Positions 38,494 through 50,139 of a DNA stretch of 64,000 nucleotides are shown piece by piece; position 1 is the stretch's first letter; every line of letters starts with the position of its first letter. The stretch comes from Pandoraea nosoerga (GTDB lineage: Bacteria > Pseudomonadota > Gammaproteobacteria > Burkholderiales > Burkholderiaceae): the NCBI RefSeq assembly GCF_902459585.1, contig NZ_CABPSC010000019.1, forward strand, positions 20,325-84,324. Reading direction: 5' to 3'. Below the pieces are notes generated by a model, which was not told where the DNA came from, did not search any database, and saw nothing but the letters and a program-made list of their open reading frames with translations. The position numbers were made by a program, and so were the translations under genes.

Positions 38494-39903
38494 TCAAACT
38501 CCTTGCTGGACTTGCAACTTGCCGGGCACCGCGCCGATCGAGCCGGCACCCATGGTGATCACGACGTCGCCCGCGCGGGCGACTTGCACAATGGCGTCGG
38601 GCAACTGCGCGACATCCTCCACGAAAACGGGCTCGACCTTGCCCGCCACGCGCAGCGCACGGGCGAGCGCACGGCCATCGGCGGCCACGATGGGCGCTTC
38701 ACCGGCCGAATACACTTCGCCGAGCACCACGGCGTCGGCCTCGGAGAGCACCTTCACGAAGTCTTCGAAGCAGTCGCGCGTGCGCGTGTAGCGATGCGGC
38801 TGGAACGCCAGCACGATGCGACGGCCCGGAAACGCGCCGCGCGCGGCCGCCAGCGTCGCGGCCATTTCGACCGGGTGATGCCCGTAGTCGTCGATCAGCG
38901 TGAACGTGCCCGCTCCGCTCGCCTTGGGCAGCGCGATCTCGCCGTAGCGCTGGAAGCGCCGGCCCACGCCGTTGAACTCGGCCAGCGCCTGCTGGATCGC
39001 GGCGTCGGGCACCTCGAGTTCGGTCGCGATCGCGATGGCGGCCAGCGCGTTGCGCACGTTGTGCTCGCCCGGCAGATTCAGCGTGATATCGAGCGGCGGG
39101 GCGCCGGCGCCGAACCGGCGCAGCGCGGTAAAGCGCATCTGAGCGCCCTGCGCGCGCACGTCGATAGCGCGCACCTGCGCGTCTTCCGACAGGCCGTAGC
39201 GCACGATCGGCTTGGAGACGAACGGCAGGATCTCGCGCACGTTCGGGTCGTCCACGCACAGCACGGCAATGCCGTAGAACGGCAGACGCTGGGTGAACGC
39301 CACGAAGGACTGCTTCAGGCGCGCGAAGTCGTGCCCGTAGGTGTCCATGTGATCGGCATCGATGTTCGTGATGACTTCGATGACCGGATTCAGATTCAGG
39401 AACGAAGCGTCCGACTCGTCGGCCTCGACCACGATGAAGTCGCCCGTGCCAAGCTTCGCGTTGGCGCCGGCGCTGTTCAGGCGCCCGCCGATGACGAAGG
39501 TCGGATCGAGGCCGCCCTGGCCGAGCACGCTCGCCACCAGGCTCGTGGTGGTCGTCTTGCCGTGCGTGCCGGCGATCGCGATGCCCTGCTTCAGACGCAT
39601 GAGCTCCGCGAGCATCAGCGCGCGCGGCACGATGGGGATCTGACGGGCGCGGCCAGCCAGCACCTCCGGATTGTCCGCCGTCACGGCGGTGGACACCACG
39701 ATGGCGTCCGCGCCGTCGATATGTTCGGCCGCATGGCCGCGCGCGATGCGCGCACCGAGACTGGCAAGACGCTGCGTGAGAGCGTTTTCGCCGAGATCGG
39801 AGCCGCTCACCTGGTAGCCCAGGTTGAGCAGCACCTCGGCAATGCCGCTCATGCCCGAGCCGCCAATGCCGACGAAGTGAATGTGCTTGACGATGTGTTT
39901 CAT
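38494..39903 (-). CDS. murC: UDP-N-acetylmuramate--L-alanine ligase
   Basis: Adds L-Ala to UDP-MurNAc. 469 aa. N-terminal Rossmann motif [20 protein letters not shown] loop [19 protein letters not shown], and the DDYGHHP motif of MurC. Starts 1 bp after the murG stop. Confidence 0.98.
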   Translation of the reverse strand: MKHIVKHIHFVGIGGSGMSGIAEVLLNLGYQVSGSDLGENALTQRLASLGARIARGHAAEHIDGADAIVVSTAVTADNPEVLAGRARQIPIVPRALMLAELMRLKQGIAIAGTHGKTTTTSLVASVLGQGGLDPTFVIGGRLNSAGANAKLGTGDFIVVEADESDASFLNLNPVIEVITNIDADHMDTYGHDFARLKQSFVAFTQRLPFYGIAVLCVDDPNVREILPFVSKPIVRYGLSEDAQVRAIDVRAQGAQMRFTALRRFGAGAPPLDITLNLPGEHNVRNALAAIAIATELEVPDAAIQQALAEFNGVGRRFQRYGEIALPKASGAGTFTLIDDYGHHPVEMAATLAAARGAFPGRRIVLAFQPHRYTRTRDCFEDFVKVLSEADAVVLGEVYSAGEAPIVAADGRALARALRVAGKVEPVFVEDVAQLPDAIVQVARAGDVVITMGAGSIGAVPGKLQVQQGV

Positions 39904-39904
39904 T

Positions 39905-41008
39905 TCAATCCTTGGCCAGGGCCGCGCACACGCGCGCCACCTGCTCGGTGGCGTCCGGCTTGGCGAGCGCCCTGGCTTTTTCTCCCATCGCGAGCAGCGA
40001 TTCGCGCGTCTGACGGCGCAGCCACTCGGTCAGGGTCTCGACCGACAGCTCTCGCTGGTCGATCAGCGTTGCCGCGCCCTTGTCGGCGAGAAAACGCGCA
40101 TTGGTCGTCTGGTGGTCGTCGACCGCGTGCGGGAACGGCACGAAGAGCGCCGCCACCCCGGCCGCGGCCACTTCGGCCACCGTCATCGCGCCCGCGCGGC
40201 AGATCACCAGATCCGCCGCCGCGTAGGCCGCGACCATGTCGTCGATGAACGGCACGGCTTCGACCGTCACCCCCGCCGCGGCGTAATTCGCCTGCAGCGT
40301 CTGAATATGTTTCACGCCCGCCTGGTGCGTGACGACCGGGCGTGCTTCGCGCGGCAGCCGGGCCAGCGCCTTCGGCACGATCTCGTTGAGCACCGTGGCG
40401 CCCAGGCTGCCGCCCACGACGAGAATGCGCAGCGGCCCGGTACGTGCGTTGTAGCGCTCGGCCGGCGGCGCCATGTGGTCGAAGTCGGCGCGGATCGGGT
40501 TGCCCACCCACTCGCCGCCCGCAATGGTGTCCGGGAACGCCAGCAGCACCTTGTCCGCCACGCGCGCGAGCACCTTGTTCGCGAGCCCCGCCACCGAGTT
40601 CTGCTCGTGCAGCACGAGCGGGCGGCCCAGCAGCGAGGCCATCATGCCGGCCGGGAACGTGATGTACCCGCCCATGCCGAGCACCACGCTCGGCTTCGCA
40701 CGGCGAATCGCGCCCAGGCTTTGCCAGAACGCGCGCAGCAGGTTGAACGGCAGCAGGAACTTGGTCGCCAGCCCTTTGCCGCGCAGCCCGCCGAACTTCA
40801 CGAATTCCATCGGAATGTCGTACTTCGGCACGAGCGTGGCTTCCATGCCGTTCGGGTTGCCAAGCCAGACCACGCGCCAGCCCTGCACCCGCAGGAAGTT
40901 GGCCACCGCGAGCCCCGGGAAGACGTGACCGCCCGTGCCGCCGGCCATGACCAGCAGCGTGCGCGTCTTCGTCTGCGGCGCGGGCATCGCGGTTGCGCGC
41001 TCGGTCAT
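39905..41008 (-). CDS. murG: Lipid II synthase MurG (GlcNAc transferase)
   Basis: Transfers GlcNAc from UDP-GlcNAc to lipid I on the inner face of the membrane. 367 aa from ATG 41008, which overlaps the ftsW stop (ATGA); ATG 40987 (MPAPQTK) is an alternative. [14 protein letters not shown] is the first glycine loop, [11 protein letters not shown] the second, and VVGGSLGA the third. HEQNSVAG and [10 protein letters not shown] are also typical. Confidence 0.98.
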   Translation of the reverse strand: MTERATAMPAPQTKTRTLLVMAGGTGGHVFPGLAVANFLRVQGWRVVWLGNPNGMEATLVPKYDIPMEFVKFGGLRGKGLATKFLLPFNLLRAFWQSLGAIRRAKPSVVLGMGGYITFPAGMMASLLGRPLVLHEQNSVAGLANKVLARVADKVLLAFPDTIAGGEWVGNPIRADFDHMAPPAERYNARTGPLRILVVGGSLGATVLNEIVPKALARLPREARPVVTHQAGVKHIQTLQANYAAAGVTVEAVPFIDDMVAAYAAADLVICRAGAMTVAEVAAAGVAALFVPFPHAVDDHQTTNARFLADKGAATLIDQRELSVETLTEWLRRQTRESLLAMGEKARALAKPDATEQVARVCAALAKD

Positions 41009-42273
41009 ACCTTGCCTCCCCGCATCAGCACGCGGTTCTCGTAATCCACCCGCAGCAGGATCGCGACGGCCACGCAGTTGAGCAGGATCCCGGAGCCGCC
41101 GTAGCTCACCAGCGGCAGCGTCAGCCCCTTGGTCGGCAGCAGGCCGAGGTTCACGCCCATGTTGATGAAGGTCTGCGCGCCCAGCCACACGCCCACGCCC
41201 TTGGCGAGCAGGCCCGCGAAGGTGCGCTCGAGCGCGAGGGCCTGGCGGCCGATCTCGAACGCGCGCCGCACCAGCCAGTAGAACAGCAGGATGACGACGA
41301 GCACGCCCACGAATCCGAACTCCTCGCCGATCACCGCGAGGATGAAGTCGGTGTGCGCTTCGGGCAGGTAGTGCAGTTTCTCGATGCTGCCGCCCAGGCC
41401 CACACCGGTCCATTCCCCGCGCCCGAACGCGATGAGCGAGTGCGTGAGCTGGTACGCCTTGCCCAGCGCGTAGTCTTCGCGCCACGGATCGAGATACGCG
41501 AAGATCCGCTCGCGGCGCCATGGCGAGAGCCAGATCAGCATGGCGAACGTGCCCACCGCGGTGAGCGCCAGGCCGCCGAAGAGCCGGCCGTTCACCCCGC
41601 CGAGGAACAGAATGCCCATCGCGATCGCGGCCACCACCATAAACGCGCCCATGTCGGGCTCGAGCAGCAGCAGCAAGCCGACGAACACCACGGCGATGCC
41701 CATCGGCAGGAAGCCCTTGCCGAAGCTCTGCATGAATTCCTGCTTGCGCACGGTGTAGTTCGCGGCGTACAGGGTGACCGCGAGCTTCATGATCTCGGAC
41801 GGCTGCAGGTTGAGCACGCCGAACGGAATCCAGCGCTTCGAGCCGTTCACGCCCTTGCCCACGTGCGGGATCAGCACGATCACGAGCAGTACCAGTGCGA
41901 GCAGGAACAGCTTCGGCGCGAGCTTGTCCAGCGTCTTGACCGGAATGCGGAACGTGATCGCCGCAGCCGTGAGCCCCATCGTGAGCGACACGATATGGCG
42001 GCCGAGAAAGTGGAACGTCGAGTAGCCGCTGTACTTCGGCGAATCGGGCAGCGCGACCGACGCCGAGTACACCATCACCAGTCCGAGCGAGAGCAGCGCG
42101 ATGACCACCCACATCAGCGCGTGGTCGTATTCGAGCATGCGCGAGCGCGTCGGCTTGATGCCGTTGAGCGTGCGGCTCGCGGCATGGGTCGCCGCGCCCG
42201 GGGCCGTGGCCGAGCCCGCGCCGGCGAAGCCGGCCTGGCGCTTCTTGCTGAAGAACGACTTGATACGGCTCAT
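41005..42273 (-). CDS. ftsW: Peptidoglycan glycosyltransferase FtsW (SEDS)
   Basis: Polymerises lipid II at the septum with FtsI. 422 aa with about ten transmembrane helices; the N-terminal 45 residues are cytoplasmic and basic. SEDS residues: [31 protein letters not shown] (with the catalytic Asp region further on), and [12 protein letters not shown] near the end. The first codon overlaps the murD stop by 4 bp. Confidence 0.98.
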   Translation of the reverse strand: MSRIKSFFSKKRQAGFAGAGSATAPGAATHAASRTLNGIKPTRSRMLEYDHALMWVVIALLSLGLVMVYSASVALPDSPKYSGYSTFHFLGRHIVSLTMGLTAAAITFRIPVKTLDKLAPKLFLLALVLLVIVLIPHVGKGVNGSKRWIPFGVLNLQPSEIMKLAVTLYAANYTVRKQEFMQSFGKGFLPMGIAVVFVGLLLLLEPDMGAFMVVAAIAMGILFLGGVNGRLFGGLALTAVGTFAMLIWLSPWRRERIFAYLDPWREDYALGKAYQLTHSLIAFGRGEWTGVGLGGSIEKLHYLPEAHTDFILAVIGEEFGFVGVLVVILLFYWLVRRAFEIGRQALALERTFAGLLAKGVGVWLGAQTFINMGVNLGLLPTKGLTLPLVSYGGSGILLNCVAVAILLRVDYENRVLMRGGKV

Positions 42274-43805
42274 AGCATCACCCCCGCGTCGGCGGCCAGA
42301 TCAACCACGGTGTCGCGAAACACCTGCGCCCGATGCTCGTAGTTGCGGAACATGTCCAGACTGGCGCAGGCCGGCGAGAGCAGCACCGCGTCGCCGGGCT
42401 GGGCGAGGCGGGCCGCTTCGCGCGTGGCGGCTTCGAGCGTGGGAGCGTCGATCAGTTCGACGCCCGTGTCGGCCAGCGCTTCACGCAGCAGCGGCGCGTC
42501 GCGGCCAATGAGCAGCACGGCGCGCGCGTGGTGCGCGACCGGGTTGGCCAGCGGCGAGAAGTCCTGCCCCTTGCCGTCGCCGCCGGCGATCAGCAGCAGC
42601 GTCTTCTGCAGCCCGGTGATCGCGGCGACCGTCGCGCCCACGTTGGTGCCCTTGCTGTCGTCGTAGTACTCCACCTCGTTGAGGGTGGCCACGAGTTGGA
42701 CGCGGTGCGGCTCGCCCGGGTATTCGCGCAGGCCGTGCAGCAGCTTGGCCATCGGCAGGTCGATGGCGCGCGCGAGCGCGAGCGCGGCCAGCGCATTGGC
42801 CGCGTTGTGCTGGCCGCGGATGCGCAGCGCGTCGGCCGGCATGAGACGCTTGCCCAGCACCTCGACGCTCGCTTCCACGGCCTGCGCCTTGCGGCGCCTG
42901 GGCGCGGGCGGCGCGTCGTCGCGCGTGAAGCCCTCGACGAGCCACCACATGCCGCCTTCCATCTCCAGGCCGAAGTCCCCCACGGCGTCGGGCTTGCCCG
43001 TGCCGAAGGTCACGACGTTGGCCTCGGGCGACGCGAACGCGATCACGCGCGCATCGTCGCGATTGAGCACGCGCACGGTTTGCGCGCCGAAAATACGTGC
43101 CTTGGCCGCGGCATAGGACGCCATGTCGCCATGCCAGTCCAGGTGGTCCTGCGTGATGTTGAGGATCGCGGCCGCGTCGGGTGCGAGCGAGTGCGTGGTC
43201 TCGAGCTGGAAGCTGGAGAGTTCGAGCACCCAGACGTCGGGCAGCGTGGCGTCGGCGATGCACTCGGTTAGCCGGTCGAGCGCGGTCGGGCTGATGTTGC
43301 CGGCCACGGCCGTGCGCTTGCCGGCGCGCCGGCACAGTAATCCCGTGAGGCTCGTGGTCGTGGTCTTGCCGTTCGTGCCCGTGATCGCGAGCACCTTCGG
43401 CGCGTAGCCGCTCGTCGCCTGCATGTGGCGCAGCGCCTGCGCGAAGAATTCGATCTCGCCCCAAACCGGCACGCCGCGCTCGGCGGCCTCGGCCAGCAGC
43501 GCGGCGGTGTCGGGCGCGAGCGGCGAGAGGCCCGGGCTGATGCCGATGAGCTCGATGTCGTCGAGCAATGCATCGATCCGGTCGGCGAACGCGCCGCCGA
43601 TGAATTCGGCTTGCGGCGCCTCGGCGCGCAGCGTGGCGAGGTTCGGCGGCACATTCGACGAATCCGCCGAGGCAAAGCGCGTGTCGGCCGTGCGCACACG
43701 GCAGCCGTAACGCGCGCACCAACGCGCCATCGCCAGGCCGGACTCTCCCAGACCCAGGATCAGGACACGCGGTTGCCAGGATTCACCAAACTTCTCGCCG
43801 AACAC
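42270..43805 (-). CDS. murD: UDP-N-acetylmuramoylalanine--D-glutamate ligase
   Basis: Adds D-Glu to UDP-MurNAc-L-Ala. 511 aa from GTG 43805 ([21 protein letters not shown]). ATP loop [22 protein letters not shown] and YYDDSKGTN are Mur-ligase motifs, and [19 protein letters not shown]-like end (here NYEHRAQVF) is the MurD signature. It has an Arg/Lys/Ala-rich insert ([17 protein letters not shown]) around residue 300 not found in E. coli MurD (438 aa). Starts 67 bp after mraY. Confidence 0.97.
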   Translation of the reverse strand: MFGEKFGESWQPRVLILGLGESGLAMARWCARYGCRVRTADTRFASADSSNVPPNLATLRAEAPQAEFIGGAFADRIDALLDDIELIGISPGLSPLAPDTAALLAEAAERGVPVWGEIEFFAQALRHMQATSGYAPKVLAITGTNGKTTTTSLTGLLCRRAGKRTAVAGNISPTALDRLTECIADATLPDVWVLELSSFQLETTHSLAPDAAAILNITQDHLDWHGDMASYAAAKARIFGAQTVRVLNRDDARVIAFASPEANVVTFGTGKPDAVGDFGLEMEGGMWWLVEGFTRDDAPPAPRRRKAQAVEASVEVLGKRLMPADALRIRGQHNAANALAALALARAIDLPMAKLLHGLREYPGEPHRVQLVATLNEVEYYDDSKGTNVGATVAAITGLQKTLLLIAGGDGKGQDFSPLANPVAHHARAVLLIGRDAPLLREALADTGVELIDAPTLEAATREAARLAQPGDAVLLSPACASLDMFRNYEHRAQVFRDTVVDLAADAGVML

Positions 43806-43872
43806 GTCGCTCTTTCCCTTTTATCGTTTCAAAACCACCTGCGAATGCATCGCTTGCCTGCTGCCGCCGCGC

Positions 43873-45042
43873 TCAGCGCAGCTTGAGCGTGGACAGGCCG
43901 ATCAGCACCAGCATCAGTGTGATGATCCAGAAACGGACCACTACCTGCGTTTCTTTCCAGCCCGACAGTTCGAAGTGGTGGTGCAGCGGCGCCATCTTGA
44001 AGATGCGTCGCCCCTCGCCGAACCGCCGCTTCGTGTACTTGAACCACGTCACCTGCAGCATGACCGACAGCGTCTCGGCCACGAACACGCCGCCCATCAC
44101 GAACAGCACGATTTCCTGACGCACGATCACCGCCACCGTGCCGAGCGCGCCGCCCAGCGCGAGCGCGCCGACGTCCCCCATGAAGACCTGTGCCGGATGC
44201 GTGTTGAACCACAGGAACGCCAGCCCCGCGCCGGACATCGCCGAACAGAACACGAGCAGCTCGCCCGCGCCCGGAATGTGCGGGAACAGCAGGTATTTCG
44301 AATACACCACGTTGCCCATTACGTAAGCGAACACGCCGAGCGCCGCCCCCACGAGCACGACGGGCATGATGACCAGGCCGTCGAGACCGTCCGTGAGGTT
44401 AACGGCGTTGGACGAGCCCACGATGACAAAATAGGTGAGCGCGATGAAGCCGAACACGCCGAGCGGGTAGCTCATCGTCTTGAAGAACGGCACGATGAAG
44501 TCGGCCTTCGGCGGCAATCCCAGCGGGAAACCGTCGCGCACCCAGCCGATAAACAGCTCGAACACCTTCAGGTTGCTCGTCTCGGAGACCGAGAACGCCA
44601 GGTAGATCGCCGCAAACAGGCCGATCAGCGATTGCCAGAAATACTTCTCGCGCGACGACATGCCGCGCGGATCCTTGTAGACGACCTTCCGATAATCGTC
44701 GATCCAGCCGATGATGCCGAAGCCCAGGGTGACCAGCAGCACGATCCAGACGAAACGGTTGCTCAGATCGGCCCACAGCAGCGTGGCCACGGTAATGCCG
44801 ATGAGAATCAGCACACCGCCCATCGTGGGCGTACCCGACTTCACGAGGTGAGTCTGCGGGCCGTCGGTGCGCACGGCCTGGCCCACCTTCATTTCGGTCA
44901 GCTTGCGGATGACCATCGGCCCGAAAGCGAGCCCGATCACCAGCGCCGTGAGGCTTGCCATCACGGCCCGAAACGTCAGGTAGTTGAACACGCGCAAATA
45001 GCTCGCATCCGCTTGCAGCCATTGCGCCAACGTCAGCAACAT
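43873..45042 (-). CDS. mraY: Phospho-MurNAc-pentapeptide translocase MraY
   Basis: Couples UDP-MurNAc-pentapeptide to undecaprenyl phosphate to give lipid I. 389 aa with about ten transmembrane helices. Catalytic Asp-rich motif [19 protein letters not shown] and [12 protein letters not shown], and the HHHFELSGW loop near the C-terminus. Lies 15 bp after murF. Confidence 0.98.
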   Translation of the reverse strand: MLLTLAQWLQADASYLRVFNYLTFRAVMASLTALVIGLAFGPMVIRKLTEMKVGQAVRTDGPQTHLVKSGTPTMGGVLILIGITVATLLWADLSNRFVWIVLLVTLGFGIIGWIDDYRKVVYKDPRGMSSREKYFWQSLIGLFAAIYLAFSVSETSNLKVFELFIGWVRDGFPLGLPPKADFIVPFFKTMSYPLGVFGFIALTYFVIVGSSNAVNLTDGLDGLVIMPVVLVGAALGVFAYVMGNVVYSKYLLFPHIPGAGELLVFCSAMSGAGLAFLWFNTHPAQVFMGDVGALALGGALGTVAVIVRQEIVLFVMGGVFVAETLSVMLQVTWFKYTKRRFGEGRRIFKMAPLHHHFELSGWKETQVVVRFWIITLMLVLIGLSTLKLR

Positions 45043-45057
45043 TCCATCAATCCTTTA

Positions 45058-46455
45058 TCACTTGGCCGGGGCGTCGCCGCCCGCGGTTTCATTCGTCGCG
45101 CGCAATGCTTCGAGCACGCGCTCCATCCGCATGAAGCGGCTTCCCTTCACCAGCACCGTCGCCGGCGCGCTCAATGTGGCATTCAGTTCGGCCACGAGCG
45201 ACACGACGTCTGCGAAATGCTCGCCGCCGTCGCCGAAGGCGGCAACGCCCGCTTGCGTCAGCTCGCCCATCCCGAGCAGGCGATCGACGCCGCGCTGCGC
45301 CGCATATTCGCCCACTTCCCGATGGAACGCCGGGCCGTTGTCGCCCACTTCCCCCATGTCGCCCAGCACCAGCACGCGCGGCGCCAGCGTTTGAGCGAGT
45401 ACGTCGATTGCGGCCCGGACCGAATCGGGGTTCGCATTATAGGTGTCGTCGATCAGCGTGACGCCGGCGAGACGCCCCTTGGAGAGCGTCGACACCTGGA
45501 GACGGCCTTTGACGGGCGCAAACGTTTCGAGTGCCCGCGCGATCGACCCGGTGTCGACGTGCGCGCCCAACGCGCACGCGATCGCGGCCAGCGCGTTGCG
45601 GGCGTTGTGTTCGCCAAGCAGCGGCAGCGTAAGCGCGAACTCCCCGGCGGGGGACGCCACGCGCAGCACGCGTGTGGCCACGTCGTAGCGGCCCGAGACG
45701 GCGGCGCGCGCATCGAGCGCGAAGTCGAGCACGCGGCGCTTGCCCGCGATCTCGCGCCACATCGGCGCGAACTCGCTCTCGGCCGGGAATACGGCAGTGC
45801 CCTCGGGTGGCAGCGCGGCGAGCACGGCGGCATGCTCTTCGGCCACCGCGGCTACGCTCACCATGAATTCCTGGTGCTCCCGCTGTGCGTTGTTGATCAC
45901 CGCCACCGTGGGCTGCGCGATGCGCGCGAGGTACGCCGTCTCGCCCGGGTGATTCATGCCCAGTTCGAGCACGGCGAGCTTGTCGCCCGCCTTGAGCCGG
46001 AACAGCGTGAGCGGCAGGCCGATGTCGTTGTTGAAGTTGCCCGCGGTGGCCAGGCGCGCGTCGGCGCCGACCGCTTCGGCGAAGATCGCCGAGATCATTT
46101 CCTTGACGGTCGTCTTGCCGTTGCTGCCGGTCACCGCCACCACGGGAATCGCGAACCGGCGGCGCCATGCGGCGGCGAGCTCGCCCAGCGCGATGCGGGT
46201 GTCCGGCACGACGAGGGCGGGCGTCCCGAAGCCGTCCGGCACGCGCGCGGCCACCACCGCGGCGGCGCCCGCGCGCGCCACGTCGGCGAGAAAGTCGTGT
46301 GCGTCGAAGCGCTCGCCCTTGAGCGCGACAAAGAGATCGCCCGGCTGCACCGAACGGCTGTCCGTCACGACGCGGGCGAACGCCGTGGACGGCGCTCCCG
46401 TCACGCGCGACCCGGTGACGGCGGCCTGGGCGTCGCTCAGCTGCCACATCGTCAT
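45058..46455 (-). CDS. murF: UDP-MurNAc-tripeptide--D-Ala-D-Ala ligase
   Basis: Adds the D-Ala-D-Ala dipeptide made by Ddl. 465 aa. VTDSRSVQPGDLFVALKGERFD at the N-terminal domain, ATP loop GSNGKTTVKEM, LELGMNHPGE, IDDTYNANPDS and LVLGDMGEVG. The start overlaps the murE stop by 4 bp. Confidence 0.97.
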   Translation of the reverse strand: MTMWQLSDAQAAVTGSRVTGAPSTAFARVVTDSRSVQPGDLFVALKGERFDAHDFLADVARAGAAAVVAARVPDGFGTPALVVPDTRIALGELAAAWRRRFAIPVVAVTGSNGKTTVKEMISAIFAEAVGADARLATAGNFNNDIGLPLTLFRLKAGDKLAVLELGMNHPGETAYLARIAQPTVAVINNAQREHQEFMVSVAAVAEEHAAVLAALPPEGTAVFPAESEFAPMWREIAGKRRVLDFALDARAAVSGRYDVATRVLRVASPAGEFALTLPLLGEHNARNALAAIACALGAHVDTGSIARALETFAPVKGRLQVSTLSKGRLAGVTLIDDTYNANPDSVRAAIDVLAQTLAPRVLVLGDMGEVGDNGPAFHREVGEYAAQRGVDRLLGMGELTQAGVAAFGDGGEHFADVVSLVAELNATLSAPATVLVKGSRFMRMERVLEALRATNETAGGDAPAK

Positions 46456-48035
46456 TCGCCACCTCCGCGTACCGTGGTCGCACGCGCGGCCAATGCCAGA
46501 CGCGCATGCTCCTGATCGGAGAACGGCCGTTTCTTGCCCATGATTTCCTGTGTACTTTCGTGTCCCTTGCCCGCGATCAGCACGACATCGGCCGCCTGCG
46601 CCGCTCGCACGGCCTGCAAAATCGCGCTCGCGCGGTCTTCGATGCGGCGCGCGGCGTCGGGTTGTGCGAGCCCGGCGGCGATTTGCGCAATGATGTCAGC
46701 CGGCGCTTCCGTGCGCGGGTTGTCGCTCGTGAGCACGATGGCGTCCGCCAGACGCTCGGCCACCGCGCCCATCTGCGGGCGCTTGCCCGCGTCGCGATCG
46801 CCGCCGCAGCCGAACACGCACACCAGCTTGCCGCCGCGTGCGGCTGCCACCGGACGCAGGGCGTGGAGTGTCTTGTCGAGCGCGTCGGGCGTATGAGCGT
46901 AATCGATGACGACGAGCGGCTGTCCCGGCTGGCCGATCTGCTCCATGCGGCCAGACACCGGCGTGAGCGTTGCCAGCCCGGCGATCGCAACGTCCTGCGG
47001 CACGCCGGCAGCCAGCGCCGCGCCCAGCACGGCGAGCGCATTGCTCACGTTGAATTCGCCAATGAGCGGGATCGTGATCTGCTGACTCTGGTCGTCGATA
47101 TGCAGCGTGAAACGCGTGCCGGACGTGGTGGCGCGCACGTCTTCGGCGCGCAGCACCCGGTTGCCGTGCGCCGAGCCCGCGTCGCCGTGAATGCCAAATT
47201 CGTAGACCGGCGTCTTGCCGGCCAGACGCTGGAGCAGGCGCCGCCCCATCGCGTCGTCACGGTTGATGACGGCCGCTTTCAGTCCTGGCCAGTCGAACAG
47301 GCGCGTCTTTGCCGCTTCGTACTCGGCCATCGTGCCGTGGTAATCGAGATGGTCCTGCGTGAGGTTGGTGAACACGGCGACGTCGAACGCCACCCCGTTC
47401 ACGCGGCCCTGGTAGAGGCCGTGCGACGAGACTTCCATCGCGACGGCGGCCGCGCCCTGCCCGCGCAGGTCCGCAAGGTTGCGCTGCAGTTGCACGGCGT
47501 CGGGCGTGGTGAAGCCGGTGACCGTCAGATGGCCGGGAAAGCCGCTGCCGAGCGTGCCGATCACGGCGCTGCGCGTGCCCGCTTTCGAGAGCAGTTGAGA
47601 GAGCCACTGGCTGCACGACGTCTTGCCGTTCGTGCCGGTCACGCCGAGCACCGTCATGCCGACGCTCGGCTCGCCGTACCACAGCGCCGCGAGCGGGCCC
47701 GCGAGCCGGTCGAGACGCGGCACGCCGAATTGCGGCACGTTGGCAAGGCCGGCAAGCGCTGCCGGCCACGTGAAGCCGTCGCTCTGCCAGAGCACGGCGG
47801 CCGCGCCGCGCTCGACCGCGTCGGCAATGAAGCCCCGGCTGTCGGCGCCCTTCACCGCGTAGGCCACGAACACGTCGCCCGGCGCCACGCGGCGGCTGTC
47901 GGCGTGCAGCGTGGCGCCAGCGGGCACCGTGCGGCGCAGCCAGTCCCAGGCTTGCGCGAGCACGGCGCGCTCGGCGGCGTCCGCGATCATGGCCAGCGTG
48001 GCCGGGTTCCGAGGCGTCGGCGTCACGGTGCCCAT
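46452..48035 (-). CDS. murE: UDP-MurNAc-L-Ala-D-Glu--meso-diaminopimelate ligase
   Basis: Adds the third residue of the stem peptide. 527 aa from ATG 48035 (MGTVTPTPRNPATLAMI), overlapping ftsI by 13 bp. ATP loop GTNGKTSCSQW, MEVSSHGL, DYHGTM, DYAHTPDAL. The substrate loop reads TSDNPRTE: DNPR is the signature for meso-diaminopimelate rather than lysine. Confidence 0.97.
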   Translation of the reverse strand: MGTVTPTPRNPATLAMIADAAERAVLAQAWDWLRRTVPAGATLHADSRRVAPGDVFVAYAVKGADSRGFIADAVERGAAAVLWQSDGFTWPAALAGLANVPQFGVPRLDRLAGPLAALWYGEPSVGMTVLGVTGTNGKTSCSQWLSQLLSKAGTRSAVIGTLGSGFPGHLTVTGFTTPDAVQLQRNLADLRGQGAAAVAMEVSSHGLYQGRVNGVAFDVAVFTNLTQDHLDYHGTMAEYEAAKTRLFDWPGLKAAVINRDDAMGRRLLQRLAGKTPVYEFGIHGDAGSAHGNRVLRAEDVRATTSGTRFTLHIDDQSQQITIPLIGEFNVSNALAVLGAALAAGVPQDVAIAGLATLTPVSGRMEQIGQPGQPLVVIDYAHTPDALDKTLHALRPVAAARGGKLVCVFGCGGDRDAGKRPQMGAVAERLADAIVLTSDNPRTEAPADIIAQIAAGLAQPDAARRIEDRASAILQAVRAAQAADVVLIAGKGHESTQEIMGKKRPFSDQEHARLALAARATTVRGGGE

Positions 48036-49798
48036 GGCTCGCTCTCCTCGACCTTGTCGCTCACGACGAGCTTCGTCACCGGCGAATCCGGCACCACGTT
48101 CAACGCCCGCAGCGTGCCGCCGACGATTGCGGCGAATGCCGGACCGGCTGCCACGCCGCCGTAATGCGAACCGCGTCCCGGCTCGTCGAGCGTGACGGCC
48201 ACGATGATGCGCGGCTCCGACATCGGCGCCATGCCGACGAACGATGCACGGTACTTGCTCTTGTCGTAGCCGCGGCCCGATTGCTTGTACGCGGTACCGG
48301 TCTTGCCACCCACGCGGTAGCCGACGACCTGCGCGCGCGTGGCCGTGCCGCCCGGCGACGTCACCATCTCGAGCATCTTGCGCACTTCGCGCGCCGTGGC
48401 CGGGGAGATCACCGGCGTACCCTTCACGACGCTGCCATCGGTCTTGTAAATCGAGATGGGCAGCAATTCGCCGTCGTGAGCGAACACGGTGTAGGCGCGC
48501 GCGAGCTGAATGAGCGACGCGGACAGGCCATAGCCGTAGCCCATCGTCGCCTGTTCGATCGGGCGCCAGCTCTTGGCTGGCCGCAGCCGGCCCGCCACGG
48601 CGCCGGGAAAGCCGATCTTGGGCGCCTGACCGAGCCCGACGCTCGTGAACATGTCCCACATTTCCTGCGGTTTCATCTGCAGCGCGATCTTCGCGGTGCC
48701 GATGTTGCTCGACTTCTGGATGACGCCCTGCACGGTGAGCAGGCCGTAGTCGTGCGTGTCCGTGATCGTCGCGCCGAACATGTTGGCGCGGCCGGTCGTC
48801 ATCACCGTCGACGACGGTTTGACATAGCCGTTTTCCATGGCCGCGGCGATCGTGATCGGCTTCATGATCGAGCCGGGCTCGAACGTGTCGGTGATGACGC
48901 GATTGCGCAGCTGTGCGCCGGTCAGGTTCGTGCGGTTGTTCGGGTTGTAGGTGGGCAGGTTCGCGAGCGCGAGCACTTCGCCCGTGCGGACGTCGAGCAC
49001 CACGGCGCTGCCGGCCTTCGCGCCGGTGCGCTCGATGGCGTCCTTGAGTTCGCTGTAGGTGAGGAACTGGATCTTGCTGTCGATCGACAGGGTGATGTCG
49101 TGACCGTCGCGCGGCTGCGCGAGGATGTCGAGATCCTCGACCACGCGCCCGAGCCGGTCCTTGATCACGCGGCGGCTGCCCGGGGTCGCGGCCAACGCCT
49201 TCTGCATCGACAGCTCGACGCCTTCCTGGCCGATGTCCTCGACGTTGGTGAAGCCGACGATATGCGCCGCGATTTCGCCTTCCGGATAAAAACGCTTGTA
49301 TTCCTTGCGCTGGTAGATGCCGGGAATGTCGAGGTCGGCGACTTGCTTGGCCACGTCCGGCAGCACCTGACGCTTCACGTACACGAAGCTCTTTTCCTGG
49401 TTGAGCTTGCGGCGCAGGTCCGGCTCGCTCATCTCGAGCAGCTTTGCCAACTGGCGAACCTTCTGCGGCGAGACGTCGTCTGGCACGTCTTCGGGAATGG
49501 CCCAGATGGCCTTGACGGGGAGGCTGGTGGCGAGCACCTGACCGTTACGATCGAACACCTTGCCGCGCGTGGCGGACATCTCGAGTGTGCGTTCGTAACG
49601 GCTCTCGCCCTGGCGTTGATAGAAGGCGTTGCCCGGGCCCTGAATCCAGAAGGCGCGGGCGACCAGCGACGCAAACGCGCCGAAGATCATGAACACGAGC
49701 ATCTTCGAGCGCCACATCGGCAGGCGAACGGACAGGACCGGACTCGCGGAGAACTGCACGTCCTTGGTCTTGGCCTTGGCGTCCTTGCGGCGGATCAT
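48023..49798 (-). CDS. ftsI: Septal peptidoglycan transpeptidase FtsI (PBP3)
   Basis: Class B penicillin-binding protein that crosslinks septal peptidoglycan with FtsW. 591 aa from ATG 49798 ([15 protein letters not shown]). One transmembrane helix (about 33-50), a dimerisation domain beginning RGKVFDRNGQVLA, then the transpeptidase with SxxK at S310-K313, SSN at 363-365 and KTG at 499-501. Start overlaps ftsL by 4 bp. Confidence 0.98.
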   Translation of the reverse strand: MIRRKDAKAKTKDVQFSASPVLSVRLPMWRSKMLVFMIFGAFASLVARAFWIQGPGNAFYQRQGESRYERTLEMSATRGKVFDRNGQVLATSLPVKAIWAIPEDVPDDVSPQKVRQLAKLLEMSEPDLRRKLNQEKSFVYVKRQVLPDVAKQVADLDIPGIYQRKEYKRFYPEGEIAAHIVGFTNVEDIGQEGVELSMQKALAATPGSRRVIKDRLGRVVEDLDILAQPRDGHDITLSIDSKIQFLTYSELKDAIERTGAKAGSAVVLDVRTGEVLALANLPTYNPNNRTNLTGAQLRNRVITDTFEPGSIMKPITIAAAMENGYVKPSSTVMTTGRANMFGATITDTHDYGLLTVQGVIQKSSNIGTAKIALQMKPQEMWDMFTSVGLGQAPKIGFPGAVAGRLRPAKSWRPIEQATMGYGYGLSASLIQLARAYTVFAHDGELLPISIYKTDGSVVKGTPVISPATAREVRKMLEMVTSPGGTATRAQVVGYRVGGKTGTAYKQSGRGYDKSKYRASFVGMAPMSEPRIIVAVTLDEPGRGSHYGGVAAGPAFAAIVGGTLRALNVVPDSPVTKLVVSDKVEESEPWAP

Positions 49799-50139
49799 CG
49801 CTTGCCTCCGCTTGCGGGGGCGGACGCGGCGCTCGCGGTGGGCACCGGTACGTCGATCATCGCGCCCGCGCTGCCGGCGGGGGCGGACAGATACTGCGTG
49901 CGGCCCGGCGAGACGGCCTGCATCTTCAGGTCGCTGCGGGCCACGCTTTCGATGCGCGCGCTCTTGCTCTGCGCACTTTGCTCGTACTGGAGACGGTCCC
50001 AGTCCTGCAGCAACTGGTGCTCGAGCGCCTGCTCGCGGTTGAGTTCGACGAACGTGCCGCGAGCGCGGTATTGCGCGTTGATGAGCGAGAGGGCGCACGC
50101 GATGAGCAGCGCGAGCAGGAGGATGTTGAGCCGGCTCAT
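49795..50139 (-). CDS. ftsL: Cell division protein FtsL
   Basis: Small bitopic protein of the FtsQLB complex. 114 aa: transmembrane helix at residues 5-22 ([15 protein letters not shown]), then a periplasmic coiled coil (about 30-75; [20 protein letters not shown]). A Pro/Ala/Ser tail follows. Start overlaps rsmH by 4 bp and its end overlaps ftsI by 4 bp. Confidence 0.95.
   Translation of the reverse strand: MSRLNILLLALLIACALSLINAQYRARGTFVELNREQALEHQLLQDWDRLQYEQSAQSKSARIESVARSDLKMQAVSPGRTQYLSAPAGSAGAMIDVPVPTASAASAPASGGKR

Noticed and set aside
38293-40248. 651-codon frame antisense to ddlB/murC/murG
   Set aside because: Compositional shadow spanning three real genes.
43975-46515. 846-codon frame antisense to mraY/murF
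   Set aside because: His/Arg/Glu-rich shadow of two well-defined genes.
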